From: Paludibacter sp. UBA6032
GTDB taxonomy: Bacteria > Bacteroidota > Bacteroidia > Bacteroidales > Paludibacteraceae
Direction: 5' to 3'
Assembly (NCBI GenBank): GCA_002427885.1
Contig: DIZI01000014.1
Coordinates: 1 to 64,000, forward strand
DNA: 64,000 bases
The stretch's first letter is position 1. Every line of letters starts with the position of its first letter. The notes under the pieces were generated by a model. It saw nothing but the letters and a program-made list of their open reading frames with translations. It was not told the DNA's origin and ran no database searches. The position numbers and the translations under genes were made by a program. Positions 17,172-26,476 of the stretch are shown here, piece by piece.

Positions 17172-18092
17172 ATGAAAAAATACATTCCATTTCTATTGGG
17201 ATTCTTTATCGGAGTTTTACCCATGCAGGCAGCCGAAGTATTTCAAAATGACACGACTATCTATTTCAACAAAAAAGTCATTCAACTCGAAGACAGTATC
17301 GGACAGATAAAAGTAAAAGTCTATGATAATGACGCAACCCCATTTAAACCGATTTACGAAGGCATTTTCAGCGACGGAAAAAGTTACGAAAAATGGACGG
17401 TTATGGAAGCCATTGGCATTCAATTACCATTTTTAAACAAACCGAAAGAAAAACATCGTCACAAATATTCAATGGATGCACATTGGGCAGGAATTGGCTG
17501 GGGGTTTGCCAATATCTCCGATCAAAACTATAAACTGAACAACATCAACGGTGTGTCTTTGAAATCGGAATCTTCAAACGAATTCTTCATTAACCCTATT
17601 CAAAAAATTATGCCACTTTTCAGAAATAACCTGGGACTCACTTCCGGTATTGGCTTTGACTGGCATAATTATTTTCTGGATATGAATACCCATATGGTTG
17701 ATGCAAACGGAATTACTTCGCTTGTAAATGCTCCGGCAGGTATAAGCTATGAATACAGCCGGCTCAGAACTTTCCACATTACAGTTCCTTTATTACTGGA
17801 ATGGCAACCGACATTTGGAAAAAATCATAAATTCTATATGGCTGCCGGTGTAATCGGAGGTGTGAATACATTTGCTTCATACAGGGTCAAATATAAAGAT
17901 GCCAATGGGAATATGCTTGAAAATGTGGAAGGTAAGGGTTTGAATGTAGCTCCACTTTCACTCGATTATTTAGGGGAGATAGGATATGGATCCTGGACTA
18001 TTTATACCAAATACTCGCCTTTCGGTATATTTCAGTCGACTAAAGGACCTGATGTCAGAGCAGTTTCGCTGGGAGCAAAATTGAATTTTTAA
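17172..18092 (+). CDS. Outer-membrane beta-barrel protein of the ECF operon
   Basis: A 306-aa exported protein with signal peptide MKKYIPFLLGFFIGVLPMQA. The region after about residue 100 consists of amphipathic strands (for example GIGFDWHNYFLDM, FHITVPLLLEW and KFYMAAGVIGGVN) and it ends VSLGAKLNF with a terminal phenylalanine, as in PorT-like eight-to-ten-strand barrels. It starts 26 bp after the preceding gene and is the last of four, before a strong terminator. It may report or repair an envelope stress to which the sigma factor responds; this is inference. Confidence 0.72.
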   Translation: MKKYIPFLLGFFIGVLPMQAAEVFQNDTTIYFNKKVIQLEDSIGQIKVKVYDNDATPFKPIYEGIFSDGKSYEKWTVMEAIGIQLPFLNKPKEKHRHKYSMDAHWAGIGWGFANISDQNYKLNNINGVSLKSESSNEFFINPIQKIMPLFRNNLGLTSGIGFDWHNYFLDMNTHMVDANGITSLVNAPAGISYEYSRLRTFHITVPLLLEWQPTFGKNHKFYMAAGVIGGVNTFASYRVKYKDANGNMLENVEGKGLNVAPLSLDYLGEIGYGSWTIYTKYSPFGIFQSTKGPDVRAVSLGAKLNF

Positions 18093-18109
18093 AACGAAAC
18101 TCTCCCATT

Positions 18110-18150
18110 ATAACTTTCCCAACGTTTAAAACTTTGGGAAAGTTATGTGT
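18110..18150. terminator. Bidirectional terminator between convergent genes
   Basis: A 13-bp perfect stem, 18110-18122 with 18134-18146, with an 11-base loop and A/T-rich flanks on both sides. It serves the ECF operon and probably the convergent MgtC/DUF4010 gene. Confidence 0.8.
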
Positions 18151-18159
18151 TTTAAAATT

Positions 18160-19425
18160 TTACAAAAAGAAAGTAGAAACTATACTTACAACTATCAAAG
18201 TTGCGAAACCCAATATAACTTTCTTTCGTATGGTCGAAGTCCCCAGAATCAGTATATAAATCATTTTCACAAGGTTATTACTGGCGGTGGCAATAATCGT
18301 TGCATAAACGATGGTGCTGAGTTGCAGATTTCCACCAATATGCTGAAACAGATTTAAAACATAAGGATCAATATCAGTCACACCGACAATAAATGAAAGT
18401 ATATTTACACCCATATTGCCATAATTGCTAACCACAAAATTGGTGAGAATGGCAAAAAAACCAAACAAAAATCCAAAAATGAGAGCTGTTTTGAATTCCA
18501 ATGGATTTTGCGTATTATTTTCCTTCAAAGAATTTTCAGTAACCGTTTTGTGTTTAATATTTAATACCAAAACAATCGCAATACTGGCAACCACAAAAAC
18601 CAAAAAGTACGGTAATAAAACCATGGCAACCTGCTGATTGAAAATCCAGGCTAAGATTAAAATCCGGATATACATCATCCCGGTAGCTCCAAAAATACCC
18701 GAAACTATTTTTAAATCACTCTTTTCTTCTTTGCTTTTACGGGCAAGAATAATAGTTGTGGCTGTACTGCTGTACAATCCGCCTAAAATAGCAGACAAAA
18801 TAATGCCGGAATCCGGGAAAACAAATTTTCGAAGCAAATAACTGAAATACGAAATCCCCGAAACAGCCACTATCGATAACCAAATTTGATACGGTGAAAT
18901 ACTGATTGTTTTTGAAAGCGATTCGTGAGGAAGTAATGGAAGAATTATTCCGGCTATTATAATAAACTTGGCAAGTAGCGTGAATTCATTCCGGTCAAAT
19001 TTTTTAGAGAAATTGAAAAGACTCTCTTTCATTTCCACCACTATCAGGATAGTTACAACAACCAGCATAACTAACCAAAGCGGCTGCAAATCAACCAAAG
19101 GTGTGAGACAATAAGCAATTAAGGCAATTACAACAGAGGTAAAGCCCCATTTATTTTTCAGCTTTATTTTCAGGTAATAATAAATTCCCAGTAAAGCGGC
19201 AACAATCACCCCACCACCGTAATACAATCCAAGCGAATCGGGCAAAACCGTGTAAAGAATAAAACCCAATATTCCAATAAGCGTGATTGTCCGGTCTGTT
19301 CCAAAAAGCGATTCGGGTTCTAATTCAATATGAAGCCTTCTTTGCTCAAGACCAATAAGTAAGGAAAACAGTACAACCAATAAGAAGTTGATTAACTCTT
19401 TGGGTATTTGGGATAATATTTCCAT
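18160..19425 (-). CDS. MgtC/SapB-DUF4010 membrane protein
   Basis: A 421-aa polytopic inner-membrane protein. The N-terminal part (1 to about 135) is MgtC/SapB-like, with the early motif LIGLEQRR and the TLIGILGF segment. The remainder is the DUF4010 domain, with LSAILGGLYSSTATTIILARKS as the best-conserved block. Twelve or so membrane helices are expected. The family is linked to magnesium homeostasis by the MgtC domain only, and its transport substrate is unknown. It has no close operon partner: the next minus-strand gene upstream is 156 bp away. Confidence 0.85.
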   Translation of the reverse strand: MEILSQIPKELINFLLVVLFSLLIGLEQRRLHIELEPESLFGTDRTITLIGILGFILYTVLPDSLGLYYGGGVIVAALLGIYYYLKIKLKNKWGFTSVVIALIAYCLTPLVDLQPLWLVMLVVVTILIVVEMKESLFNFSKKFDRNEFTLLAKFIIIAGIILPLLPHESLSKTISISPYQIWLSIVAVSGISYFSYLLRKFVFPDSGIILSAILGGLYSSTATTIILARKSKEEKSDLKIVSGIFGATGMMYIRILILAWIFNQQVAMVLLPYFLVFVVASIAIVLVLNIKHKTVTENSLKENNTQNPLEFKTALIFGFLFGFFAILTNFVVSNYGNMGVNILSFIVGVTDIDPYVLNLFQHIGGNLQLSTIVYATIIATASNNLVKMIYILILGTSTIRKKVILGFATLIVVSIVSTFFL

Positions 19426-19581
19426 GGCATCATCTTATTTTGCACCAAAGTTATGCAATTCTTCTATAAAAACAATGCTTTGATTATTTTTATAGTTTTT
19501 ACGGATAGCTCATTTCTTATAAATAATTATAAACCAGACAATAATCTTATTGAATATCGTCCGGTTAATAAATTCTATTAT

Positions 19582-19809
19582 TTAATCAACAATGTGTTTT
19601 GCAAGACTTTTTTTAATGGACGGCATCGCAATCATAACCACCGGAAGAGCGACTATGTAAGACAATGCCCACGATTTCATCCACTTGACAACAAACCCGG
19701 TATGATAACCAAAGTTTGCGGACACACTTACAAATGTTACCACAAAAGTCATAACTAATACCATGAGTATTAAGACTACCTTCATTTCATGTTTTCTCCT
19801 GATTTTCAT
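19582..19809 (-). CDS. DUF2798 small membrane protein
   Basis: A 75-aa protein with two membrane helices (about 10-32 and 44-65), matching the DUF2798 pattern: a basic N-terminus, then VSANFGYHTGFVVKWMKSW and a closing PSIKKSLAKHIV. Function is unknown. It lies 15 bp after the AhpD-like gene at the end of the pump operon. An alternative start at Met9 (19785) would shorten it by eight residues. Confidence 0.75.
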   Translation of the reverse strand: MKIRRKHEMKVVLILMVLVMTFVVTFVSVSANFGYHTGFVVKWMKSWALSYIVALPVVMIAMPSIKKSLAKHIVD

Positions 19810-19824
19810 ACAAAATTCTGATTT

Positions 19825-20193
19825 TTATTTTTCAGACAACATTCGCAATGCATCCGTGGCAGCGCTCATCACGCTTGAGGCTTTTACGAAGCGAGCCAAA
19901 ATTAACGCTTCAACGATTTCTTCTTTACTCACACCGCTTCTCAAAGCCATATTGGTGTAATTGCTTATACATTTTTCGGCACCCATAGCGGCAGAGGCGG
20001 CTAAATTGATTAATAACTTGTATTTGGGTGGAATGTGCGTGCCCGACATAGCAAAGTTTTGGTTTGCAACATGTTCAAATACCGCACTTTCGTTTACTTG
20101 CGATAGCAACACCATTGTTTCGGGACTTTTGCCCATTTTAGCTGTCATTGATTCAAGCAATTGCTCAATACTCATTGATTTTTTTTCTTCCAT
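19825..20193 (-). CDS. Carboxymuconolactone decarboxylase/AhpD-like protein
   Basis: A 122-aa all-helical protein of the CMD/AhpD superfamily. The characteristic helix is ASAAMGAEKCISNYTNMALRSG followed by VSKEEIVEALILAR (split here for length). Only one cysteine is present (in EKCISNY), and the AhpD CxxC with its general acid histidine is incomplete: the second position is an asparagine. So it may lack AhpD-type disulfide reductase activity. It lies 19 bp after the RND pump gene in the same operon; a link to detoxification of the exported compound is possible. Confidence 0.8.
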   Translation of the reverse strand: MEEKKSMSIEQLLESMTAKMGKSPETMVLLSQVNESAVFEHVANQNFAMSGTHIPPKYKLLINLAASAAMGAEKCISNYTNMALRSGVSKEEIVEALILARFVKASSVMSAATDALRMLSEK

Positions 20194-20212
20194 GATTTTA
20201 ATTATTTGTGTT

Positions 20213-23200
20213 TCAATTATTTTTGATTAATATCTCACTATTTTTTTTCTTTTTATCCACCATATAGGCAAACATCGGCACAAATATCAGAGTCAGCAAG
20301 GTTCCGATTAATAACCCGCCAATAGCCACATCGGCAAGCGGACTTAAGCGCTCCAAACCTACAGCTTGTTCCAATGCAATTGGAATCATACCGGCGATGG
20401 TACCAAAAGCAGTCATCATCACCGGTCGGAAACGCACCCGAACACTTTCGATGGCACTATCGTATGCCGACTCACCACTATCACGGTGCTTCTGATAAAA
20501 GTCGATAAGCAGAACGGCATTTTTTATGATAATACCAAAAAGCAGTAAAATTCCCAATAAACTTGGCATACAACTTGGTTTGTTGAACAACAACATGCCC
20601 CAGGCAGCACCAATCATCGAAAGTGGCAGCACCAAAATCATGATAAGAGCCATTTTTACCGATCGGTAAATGGTGATAAGAACCATAGTCAGCAGAAAAA
20701 TACCGATGGCAATTGCCTTTATCATGCGGTTAAAGCTGTCGTTAACTTGGGCTATATCGCCTTCCTGTGTAATAATGACGTCATCATTGCTCTTTACCTT
20801 GGTAAGTGCCTGTTCTGCATCATCGGTAATATGCGAAACCGGACGATTGGAACGATACCCGTTTACATCTACACTATACAGCATTTTGTCACGTTCAATT
20901 TTTGCAAAAGTCAGATTTTTTGAAATTTTTGCCAACTGTCCCAAGGGAATTTCACCGTTTGGCGTATGTATTGGAAGCAATCGTAAAGTTTGTTCATTTT
21001 CGCTGAATTTTCCTTTAAAATAAAGAGTTACAGGTTGTGTATTCAGCGATTGCAAGTTGGCGTTTAATCCCACAACCTGACCTTTTGCCAGAATTTGTGT
21101 AGCAATTTCGAAAGGCGTGATACCATAACTCAATGCGGTGTTTTCGTTGATATTCAGCGCAATTTCAGAAAAATCCTTGTCCCAACTGGTGGAAACCGAA
21201 GTTAATCCTTTCACGTTTGCCAACGCATCTTTCACTTCTTGCGATTTTTGCGCCAATCCATCCACATATGGCGATTTAATTCGCACATCCAGAGTTGCTT
21301 TTATGGTTGAAAGAGCCGTTGCACCAAAATCGTACACATCATTCCGTTTAATGCCTTCCAACTGCGAAAGTTTATCGCGCATGATGGTTTCAATTTGCCA
21401 CATGTTCATTTTTCGGTGGAAACGGTCTACGCAATTCACCGTAATGGTAGCTTCGGCAGGTAAATTACCGCTTCCCAAGCTCAACACTCCCATTTCATTG
21501 CCAAACGCCACGGAGCTTTTATCTGCCCAGGGTTGTTGGTGAAGCCACTTGAGGAAAGGTTGTAACTTTTCTTCGGCACTATTGGTCGTCTCGTTAGAGC
21601 TAAACTGAATCTGAGCTTTCACAATTCCGGTATCCATGGGTGGCATGGCATCTTTACCAATGGTTGGCATAATGGTTTTCATGCTCACCAGCAATAGTAG
21701 AACTACTCCGACCGAAAGTAATACCCGGCGAAGTACTTTGCGTTTACCATTCGAAAATTTGATAACGCTCACATAAGGTTCAACAAGGCGACCCATTGAA
21801 TTATTGTACAACCGATCAAACCATTTTTCCACTTTATTCTTATTATGCCCATTTTTATAAAATAACTCTAAAAGTCTTGGAACAAAAGTGATAGAGAGAA
21901 AAAATGAAATTAATAGCGCGATAATCAATGTAAAAATCAACGGTTTAAATATCTTTTCAGGAAAGCCTCCCACAAACATCAACGGACTAACAATGGCAAT
22001 GGTAGCCATAGTTCCCGACCAGATAGGGGCAATAACTTCTTTTGTTCCTTTTTGAATGGCGGTGTGTAAATCTTCTTTCAATACATTGAGATGCCGCTCC
22101 ACGTTCTCCAGCACCACCACCGCATCATCAGTGAGCATCCCCAACGCAAGAATAATAGCCGTATAAATTACAATATTAAGACTTCCACCGCTTAACCAAA
22201 TTACCGCCATTGTAGAGAAAAAGACCATGGGAATGGTGATAGCTGCGGCTGCAATGGCTTTGAAATTCCCTATAAAAAACAGGATAATAATCAATGTATA
22301 AATTATGGCATCGCGCAATGCTATCAGCATATTGTCATTTGCCAGTTCAATCAGATTCCGTTGCGTGTCGGAAATCTCAAACTGAAAATTAGGATATTTG
22401 GCCTGCAGTTTTTTCATTTCATCACGTGCTGCATTGCTTACGCTCAACACACTCCCGCCGGGAGTACGCTGTATAGCCATGGCTATAGCCGGTTTTCCAT
22501 TTCCGAAATAACCGCTTGTACGTTTTTTATAGCCCCATTCCACAGTAGCCACATCGCCTAACATAACATTGGGAAGAATAGTGATTTGCTTTAGTTTTTC
22601 AACCTCGTCTTTTTCACCATAGAAAGTAATGGTGTAAAAATTATTGGCTCCTTTTACAAACCCGATAGGCATATCACGATTAAGAACCTGAAGTGTCTTG
22701 GCTATTTTGTCAAAATCCACATCGTAGCGTTTGGCTTTAAAAGGATCTACTTCTATGTTGATGGAACTTTCGTAACCACCGAATACTTCCACATTTCCAA
22801 TATTGGGATTACTGAGCAGATGAGGTTTTATAAACCCATCCACCATTTTCCGTATATCGCCCAATGTAACTTTATCATTCTTTGGTGAAACAGAGATTAC
22901 GTCAACAGGCAGTGTAAAATCACCGGCGGTATAGATGGCCGGATTAGCGTCAGACGGTAGATTTCCTTTAGCAATGGATAACGCATTCGACACGTCAACA
23001 GCTGCAGCATCCAATCCTTTTTCATACTTGAATTCGACCTTGACGATGGAGAAATTAGCTACGTTTACAGAGCTGACATCTGTCAATAAACCTAGCCGGG
23101 AAATTTCCTGCTCAATGGGTTTTGAAACTGTGTTGGCGGCTACCTGAGCGGTTGCACCTGGCACTTTGGTAATCACAATTACCTGTGGAGGAGTGGAATC

Positions 23201-23308
23201 GGGGAACAGATTTTTAGGCAATACTACCAATGCCATTATTCCCATGATAAAGAAGCCGAATATCAGCGAATAAAGCAGATACGGGCGTTTATAAAAATAA
23301 TCGAACAT
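20213..23308 (-). CDS. RND efflux pump, inner-membrane subunit
   Basis: A 1031-aa AcrB/HAE-type pump with the standard twelve helices and two large periplasmic loops. The fourth helix carries the proton-relay aspartates in GMLTDDAVVVLENVERHL. The second half has the usual LPLSMIGAAWGMLLF and SLLGILLLFGIIIKNAVLL. The AcrB-like DD pair and the lack of a methionine cluster that I can see favour organic compounds over copper or silver. A GGAGGAG Shine-Dalgarno is placed 7 bp before its start, inside the end of the adaptor gene. It forms a complex with the adaptor and TolC-like proteins encoded just upstream. Confidence 0.93.
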   Translation of the reverse strand: MFDYFYKRPYLLYSLIFGFFIMGIMALVVLPKNLFPDSTPPQVIVITKVPGATAQVAANTVSKPIEQEISRLGLLTDVSSVNVANFSIVKVEFKYEKGLDAAAVDVSNALSIAKGNLPSDANPAIYTAGDFTLPVDVISVSPKNDKVTLGDIRKMVDGFIKPHLLSNPNIGNVEVFGGYESSINIEVDPFKAKRYDVDFDKIAKTLQVLNRDMPIGFVKGANNFYTITFYGEKDEVEKLKQITILPNVMLGDVATVEWGYKKRTSGYFGNGKPAIAMAIQRTPGGSVLSVSNAARDEMKKLQAKYPNFQFEISDTQRNLIELANDNMLIALRDAIIYTLIIILFFIGNFKAIAAAAITIPMVFFSTMAVIWLSGGSLNIVIYTAIILALGMLTDDAVVVLENVERHLNVLKEDLHTAIQKGTKEVIAPIWSGTMATIAIVSPLMFVGGFPEKIFKPLIFTLIIALLISFFLSITFVPRLLELFYKNGHNKNKVEKWFDRLYNNSMGRLVEPYVSVIKFSNGKRKVLRRVLLSVGVVLLLLVSMKTIMPTIGKDAMPPMDTGIVKAQIQFSSNETTNSAEEKLQPFLKWLHQQPWADKSSVAFGNEMGVLSLGSGNLPAEATITVNCVDRFHRKMNMWQIETIMRDKLSQLEGIKRNDVYDFGATALSTIKATLDVRIKSPYVDGLAQKSQEVKDALANVKGLTSVSTSWDKDFSEIALNINENTALSYGITPFEIATQILAKGQVVGLNANLQSLNTQPVTLYFKGKFSENEQTLRLLPIHTPNGEIPLGQLAKISKNLTFAKIERDKMLYSVDVNGYRSNRPVSHITDDAEQALTKVKSNDDVIITQEGDIAQVNDSFNRMIKAIAIGIFLLTMVLITIYRSVKMALIMILVLPLSMIGAAWGMLLFNKPSCMPSLLGILLLFGIIIKNAVLLIDFYQKHRDSGESAYDSAIESVRVRFRPVMMTAFGTIAGMIPIALEQAVGLERLSPLADVAIGGLLIGTLLTLIFVPMFAYMVDKKKKNSEILIKNN

Positions 23309-23311
23309 GGT

Positions 23312-24361
23312 TTACTCCTCCTTTGTTTTAAGTGAAACACCTGTTAAAATTTTTAATAATACATCTTGTTTTTCAACCACAATTTCTTTTCCGGCAAGTC
23401 CTTCGTTGCTTACTACAGCTCCGTCTTCGCCCGATTGAATAATGTTTACTTCGGTGGCAATGGCTTTATCGTTGTCTTTTACAAACACGTAGTTTTTACC
23501 TTCGCGGTTTAAAATGGCATCAAAAGGAAGTTTAATGGCTTTTCCGCTATACACGATTACATTCAATTCTACCCGCTCACCGGTCATCAAATCTAAGTTG
23601 TTAGCTACAACTTTGTATTCGGCCAGGCTATTAAATGTACTGTTAAGCGCAATGACTTTATACACTTTATTGTCTTTGCTTACGCCATATACTTTTAAAT
23701 CGGCAGGAACACTTAGTTTTAAATATGACCCTTTATTGGAACTGATAACAGCAATGGGTTGTCCGGGCATGGCCATATCGCCGATATTCAGCATGGTTTT
23801 GGAAATGATTCCTGCCGTAGCTGCTTTTATAGTTGCATAGGACTGATTGTTGTCAACGTCTTTAAACGATTGCTTCAACGATTCAATTTTAGCTTTTGAA
23901 TTGGCAATTTGGCTTTCTTCCGTTTCCGATTGTTCCATGGATGCACCTTTTACGGCAATTAATTCTAAGGTGCGTTGGTGTGTTGTTTCTAAATTTTTCA
24001 ACCCGATTTTGGCTGCTTCAATCTCTGATTTAATGCTTTGCATACCACTTGCAATGCTTGTATTATCGAGCCGGGCAATTACTTCGCCTTTCGAAACAGC
24101 AGTACCACTTGGTTTTAAATAATTGATGCGTGCACCTATTTTCGATGAAACCATCATGTCTTCATCGTTCTGTACCAAAGCCAGATAAGGCAAAGTAAGC
24201 GTTACCTCTTTCAATTCGGGTTTCACTGTGCTTACTTCTAAACTGTAAACCTTTGCTATGGGCGCATCTGCGTCCCGCTTTTGGGCTCTTTTTACTGCAA
24301 AAATACCTCCGGCCAATAGTACTATCACTACGGCAATTGCGATGATTGTTTTCTTTTTCAT
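23312..24361 (-). CDS. RND periplasmic adaptor (membrane fusion protein)
   Basis: A 349-aa adaptor anchored by an N-terminal helix (IIAIAVVIVLLAGGIFAV). A barrel-sandwich (lipoyl-like) domain begins near LVQNDEDMMVSSKIGARI, an alpha-helical hairpin spans about 105-165 (IKSEIEAAKIGLKNLETTHQ), and a beta-barrel and membrane-proximal domain follow. It links the inner-membrane pump to the outer-membrane channel. Its start overlaps the tolC-like stop by 4 bp, and only 3 bp separate it from the pump gene. Confidence 0.92.
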   Translation of the reverse strand: MKKKTIIAIAVVIVLLAGGIFAVKRAQKRDADAPIAKVYSLEVSTVKPELKEVTLTLPYLALVQNDEDMMVSSKIGARINYLKPSGTAVSKGEVIARLDNTSIASGMQSIKSEIEAAKIGLKNLETTHQRTLELIAVKGASMEQSETEESQIANSKAKIESLKQSFKDVDNNQSYATIKAATAGIISKTMLNIGDMAMPGQPIAVISSNKGSYLKLSVPADLKVYGVSKDNKVYKVIALNSTFNSLAEYKVVANNLDLMTGERVELNVIVYSGKAIKLPFDAILNREGKNYVFVKDNDKAIATEVNIIQSGEDGAVVSNEGLAGKEIVVEKQDVLLKILTGVSLKTKEE

Positions 24362-25644
24362 TTTACGATCTCCTCAATATTATTACCATATATTACATTT
24401 AGTTTCATTAGCGTTTGCCATTTCTGGGCTTGTGCTTTGTATAATTTTGATTGTTCAAGAACTACATCGTCCTCGTATTTTAAATAATCTTCCATCGATA
24501 AGCGATCAGACTGGTAGCTGACTTTGGCAATGTCTAATAACTGTTGTTTGTCCTTGATGCTGTTTGTATAAAGTTCTATGGAACTGTCCAGCACGATCAG
24601 GCTGTTTTGAAGTTGGGCGGCTTGTGCCATCAATTCTATTCTCATCTTGTCCAAATCATTTTTGGTAGCTTCATAATCCCACTTGCTCTTTTTGATTTGG
24701 GCGTATTGATCTTTAGCAAAAATTGGAACTCTTAATATCACTCCAAGGGTGGTATAATCGTTGTGAACAGGTAGATTGTTGTTATAGGCGTTGGCAAAAT
24801 TATTGCTGTAGCTGCCCTGAAAAACGAGTGAAGGTAAAAGTTTTTCCTTTTCAGCCTTTAAGCCCAATCTATCGGCTTCTGCTTTTTCTTGCAAGGGTGC
24901 AAGGGCTTTTATTTCACCATCCTTGTAAGTCCCTTTTTGTTCCATATTTACAGCGTCAGTAAGTGCAACACCTGTTAGCGATTGAATAATCGCAAGTACT
25001 TCCTCACGTTGTAAAACCAGGTCATTTTTTGAAATATCAACCTGGCTGATGCCATTGTTTATGTTTATAAGGGCAGATTCCGGCGTGCGGCCATTCTTTA
25101 CTTTAATCGTTACAAATCCCTTGGTTTTCAACAGTGAACTTCTTTTCTGATCCAAAGCTTGTTCCAATGATTTTATATACAGAAGGTTTGAATTAGCCCC
25201 AACAATGACTGCTTCATTTTTCAATAAATTGATATATTGTTGATCTTTTGCCGACTGTACCATCTTTTTTGCTTTTATATCCATGGGGAAAATGGAGGCT
25301 ATAAAAATTGGCATCGAAACCGTAGCTCCAACCCTGAATATGTTTTCACTAAAAGGTTGAGCCATTGTTGGGTCAGTCTTGTAGGCAAACAGTTCGTTGA
25401 GTGGCAACGGCAACATGGCTATTGCCTTTGAGGCATAATCGTACCTTCCAAAGAGGTCTACATTAGGATAAAGCTTGCTGTAAGCCATTGTTTTTCCGGC
25501 AAGTGCCTGATTCACCAGAATATCATCACTCATACTCGCTGGATGTGTCTTCAGTGAATCGAACAGTTGGCTGATGTGCTCTATTCCCTGTGCCTGAAGT
25601 AGCATGGGGAATAGAAAAATTAATAATAACGTCTGTTTTTTCAT
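24358..25644 (-). CDS. TolC-family outer-membrane channel
   Basis: A 428-aa protein with signal peptide MKKQTLLLIFLFPMLLQAQ. Two outer-membrane-efflux repeats rich in long helices follow (about 60-210 and 260-420), typical for TolC-type trimers; the repeats are recognised from QALAGKTMAYSKLYPNVDL and KAEKEKLLPSLVFQGSYSNN. It is the first gene of the tripartite pump operon. It has a strong Shine-Dalgarno (GAGGAGG at 25656-25650), which is unusual for Bacteroidota, and lies downstream of a TetR-type operator at 25663. Confidence 0.9.
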   Translation of the reverse strand: MKKQTLLLIFLFPMLLQAQGIEHISQLFDSLKTHPASMSDDILVNQALAGKTMAYSKLYPNVDLFGRYDYASKAIAMLPLPLNELFAYKTDPTMAQPFSENIFRVGATVSMPIFIASIFPMDIKAKKMVQSAKDQQYINLLKNEAVIVGANSNLLYIKSLEQALDQKRSSLLKTKGFVTIKVKNGRTPESALININNGISQVDISKNDLVLQREEVLAIIQSLTGVALTDAVNMEQKGTYKDGEIKALAPLQEKAEADRLGLKAEKEKLLPSLVFQGSYSNNFANAYNNNLPVHNDYTTLGVILRVPIFAKDQYAQIKKSKWDYEATKNDLDKMRIELMAQAAQLQNSLIVLDSSIELYTNSIKDKQQLLDIAKVSYQSDRLSMEDYLKYEDDVVLEQSKLYKAQAQKWQTLMKLNVIYGNNIEEIVK

Positions 25645-25648
25645 ATTT

Positions 25649-25656
25649 ACCTCCTC
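25649..25656 (-). promoter_or_regulatory. Strong Shine-Dalgarno of the pump operon
   Basis: The minus strand reads GAGGAGGT five bases before the tolC-like ATG at 25644. A second such site (AAGGAGGAG) precedes the RND pump start near 23315-23323. Most genes in this window lack one, so the two stand out and may mean high expression or an imported operon. Confidence 0.6.
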
Positions 25657-25662
25657 TAATAT

Positions 25663-25678
25663 GTAAGTACTTACTTAT
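25663..25678. promoter_or_regulatory. TetR-type operator upstream of the pump operon
   Basis: GTAAGTACTTACTTAT, a 16-bp imperfect palindrome whose first 12 bases are a perfect one. It matches the site before the tetR gene (26292-26307) at 13 of 16 positions. It lies 18 bp before the tolC-like start, a position suited to repression. Confidence 0.65.
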
Positions 25679-25696
25679 TTATTTGGATAAAAAAAA

Positions 25697-26284
25697 TTAT
25701 TTCTTAAGCATTTTGAGAATTAGCTGCATCATTTTAGTACAATAATTATCAGCATAAAATTCACCATTGTGTAATACCAAATCAATATTTAGCGATACCG
25801 GAATACCCATATAAAGCATGGCAACACTCTCAACTGAAATGCTTTCGTCCCATTTTCCGCTGGCAATTCCATCCAGAATAATCTTGCTGACCAACATCTT
25901 TTGGTTATTAAATATTTGCTGGAGATTCATTTTCAGCATTTCATCATTATTATGGGATGCTTCCGAAAAAAGTAACATGGTAATTCCTTTGTTGTCAGTC
26001 AAATACTTCACTGTTTCACACAGGTAATCGTTTAATCGTTTTTCCGGCTCTAATTTTGAGTTGGCAATGGCACGCAATGAACCGATAAATTCATCCTGCA
26101 CATCCTGTATAATCGACAGTATAATATCTTGTTTAGTAGGAAAGTGCCTGAAAATAGATCCTTCGCTCATCCCTATTCGTTTGGCAAGATTTCGGGTAGA
26201 TAGATTTTTCAATCCATCGGTATAAATAATATCAAGCACTGCTTGCTTTATTTGTTCTTGCCTGATTTCGGTGCTTTGTCGTGT
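25697..26284 (-). CDS. TetR-family repressor of the RND pump
   Basis: A 195-aa TetR protein from the ATG at 26284. A longer frame to 26317 would include the operator and the -7 box, so I reject it. The N-terminal helix-turn-helix is LSTRNLAKRIGMSEGSIFRH (about 29-48), followed by FPTKQDIILSII. The C-terminal ligand domain is divergent, as usual, so the inducer is unknown. Matching palindromes before its own start and before the pump operon indicate autoregulation and pump control. Confidence 0.9.
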   Translation of the reverse strand, partial: TRQSTEIRQEQIKQAVLDIIYTDGLKNLSTRNLAKRIGMSEGSIFRHFPTKQDIILSIIQDVQDEFIGSLRAIANSKLEPEKRLNDYLCETVKYLTDNKGITMLLFSEASHNNDEMLKMNLQQIFNNQKMLVSKIILDGIASGKWDESISVESVAMLYMGIPVSLNIDLVLHNGEFYADNYCTKMMQLILKMLKK

Positions 26285-26291
26285 CATGCTT

Positions 26292-26337
26292 GTAAGTAAT
26301 TGCTTACAAAGATACAACTGGGTTATTTATCTACCAA
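26292..26337 (-). promoter_or_regulatory. tetR promoter and operator
   Basis: The operator GTAAGTAATTGCTTAC (26292-26307) is a 16-bp near-perfect palindrome. It touches the -7 box TATCTTTG (26314-26307). TTGG at 26337-26334, 19 bp further upstream, is a weak -33 element. The layout predicts autorepression. Confidence 0.65.
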
Positions 26338-26476
26338 CTATTTTTGCAATTATTTTCGAATTATTTTTTGTAAAATAGCCAATATGCAGATATACAACAT
26401 ATTGTAAATTTAGATTAGGCATATTTTTTTATCCGAAAACTAATAGTGTGTTGTAATTTAAATCTCTTATGAATAA

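Noticed and set aside
20213..23308. Heavy-metal (CusA-type) pump
   Set aside because: The DD pair in helix four and the lack of a visible methionine relay fit the multidrug type better.
20366..25431. Plus-strand frames opposite the RND pump operon
   Set aside because: Shadows of three well-conserved minus-strand genes.
26285..26317. Longer TetR start
   Set aside because: It would translate through the operator and -7 box.
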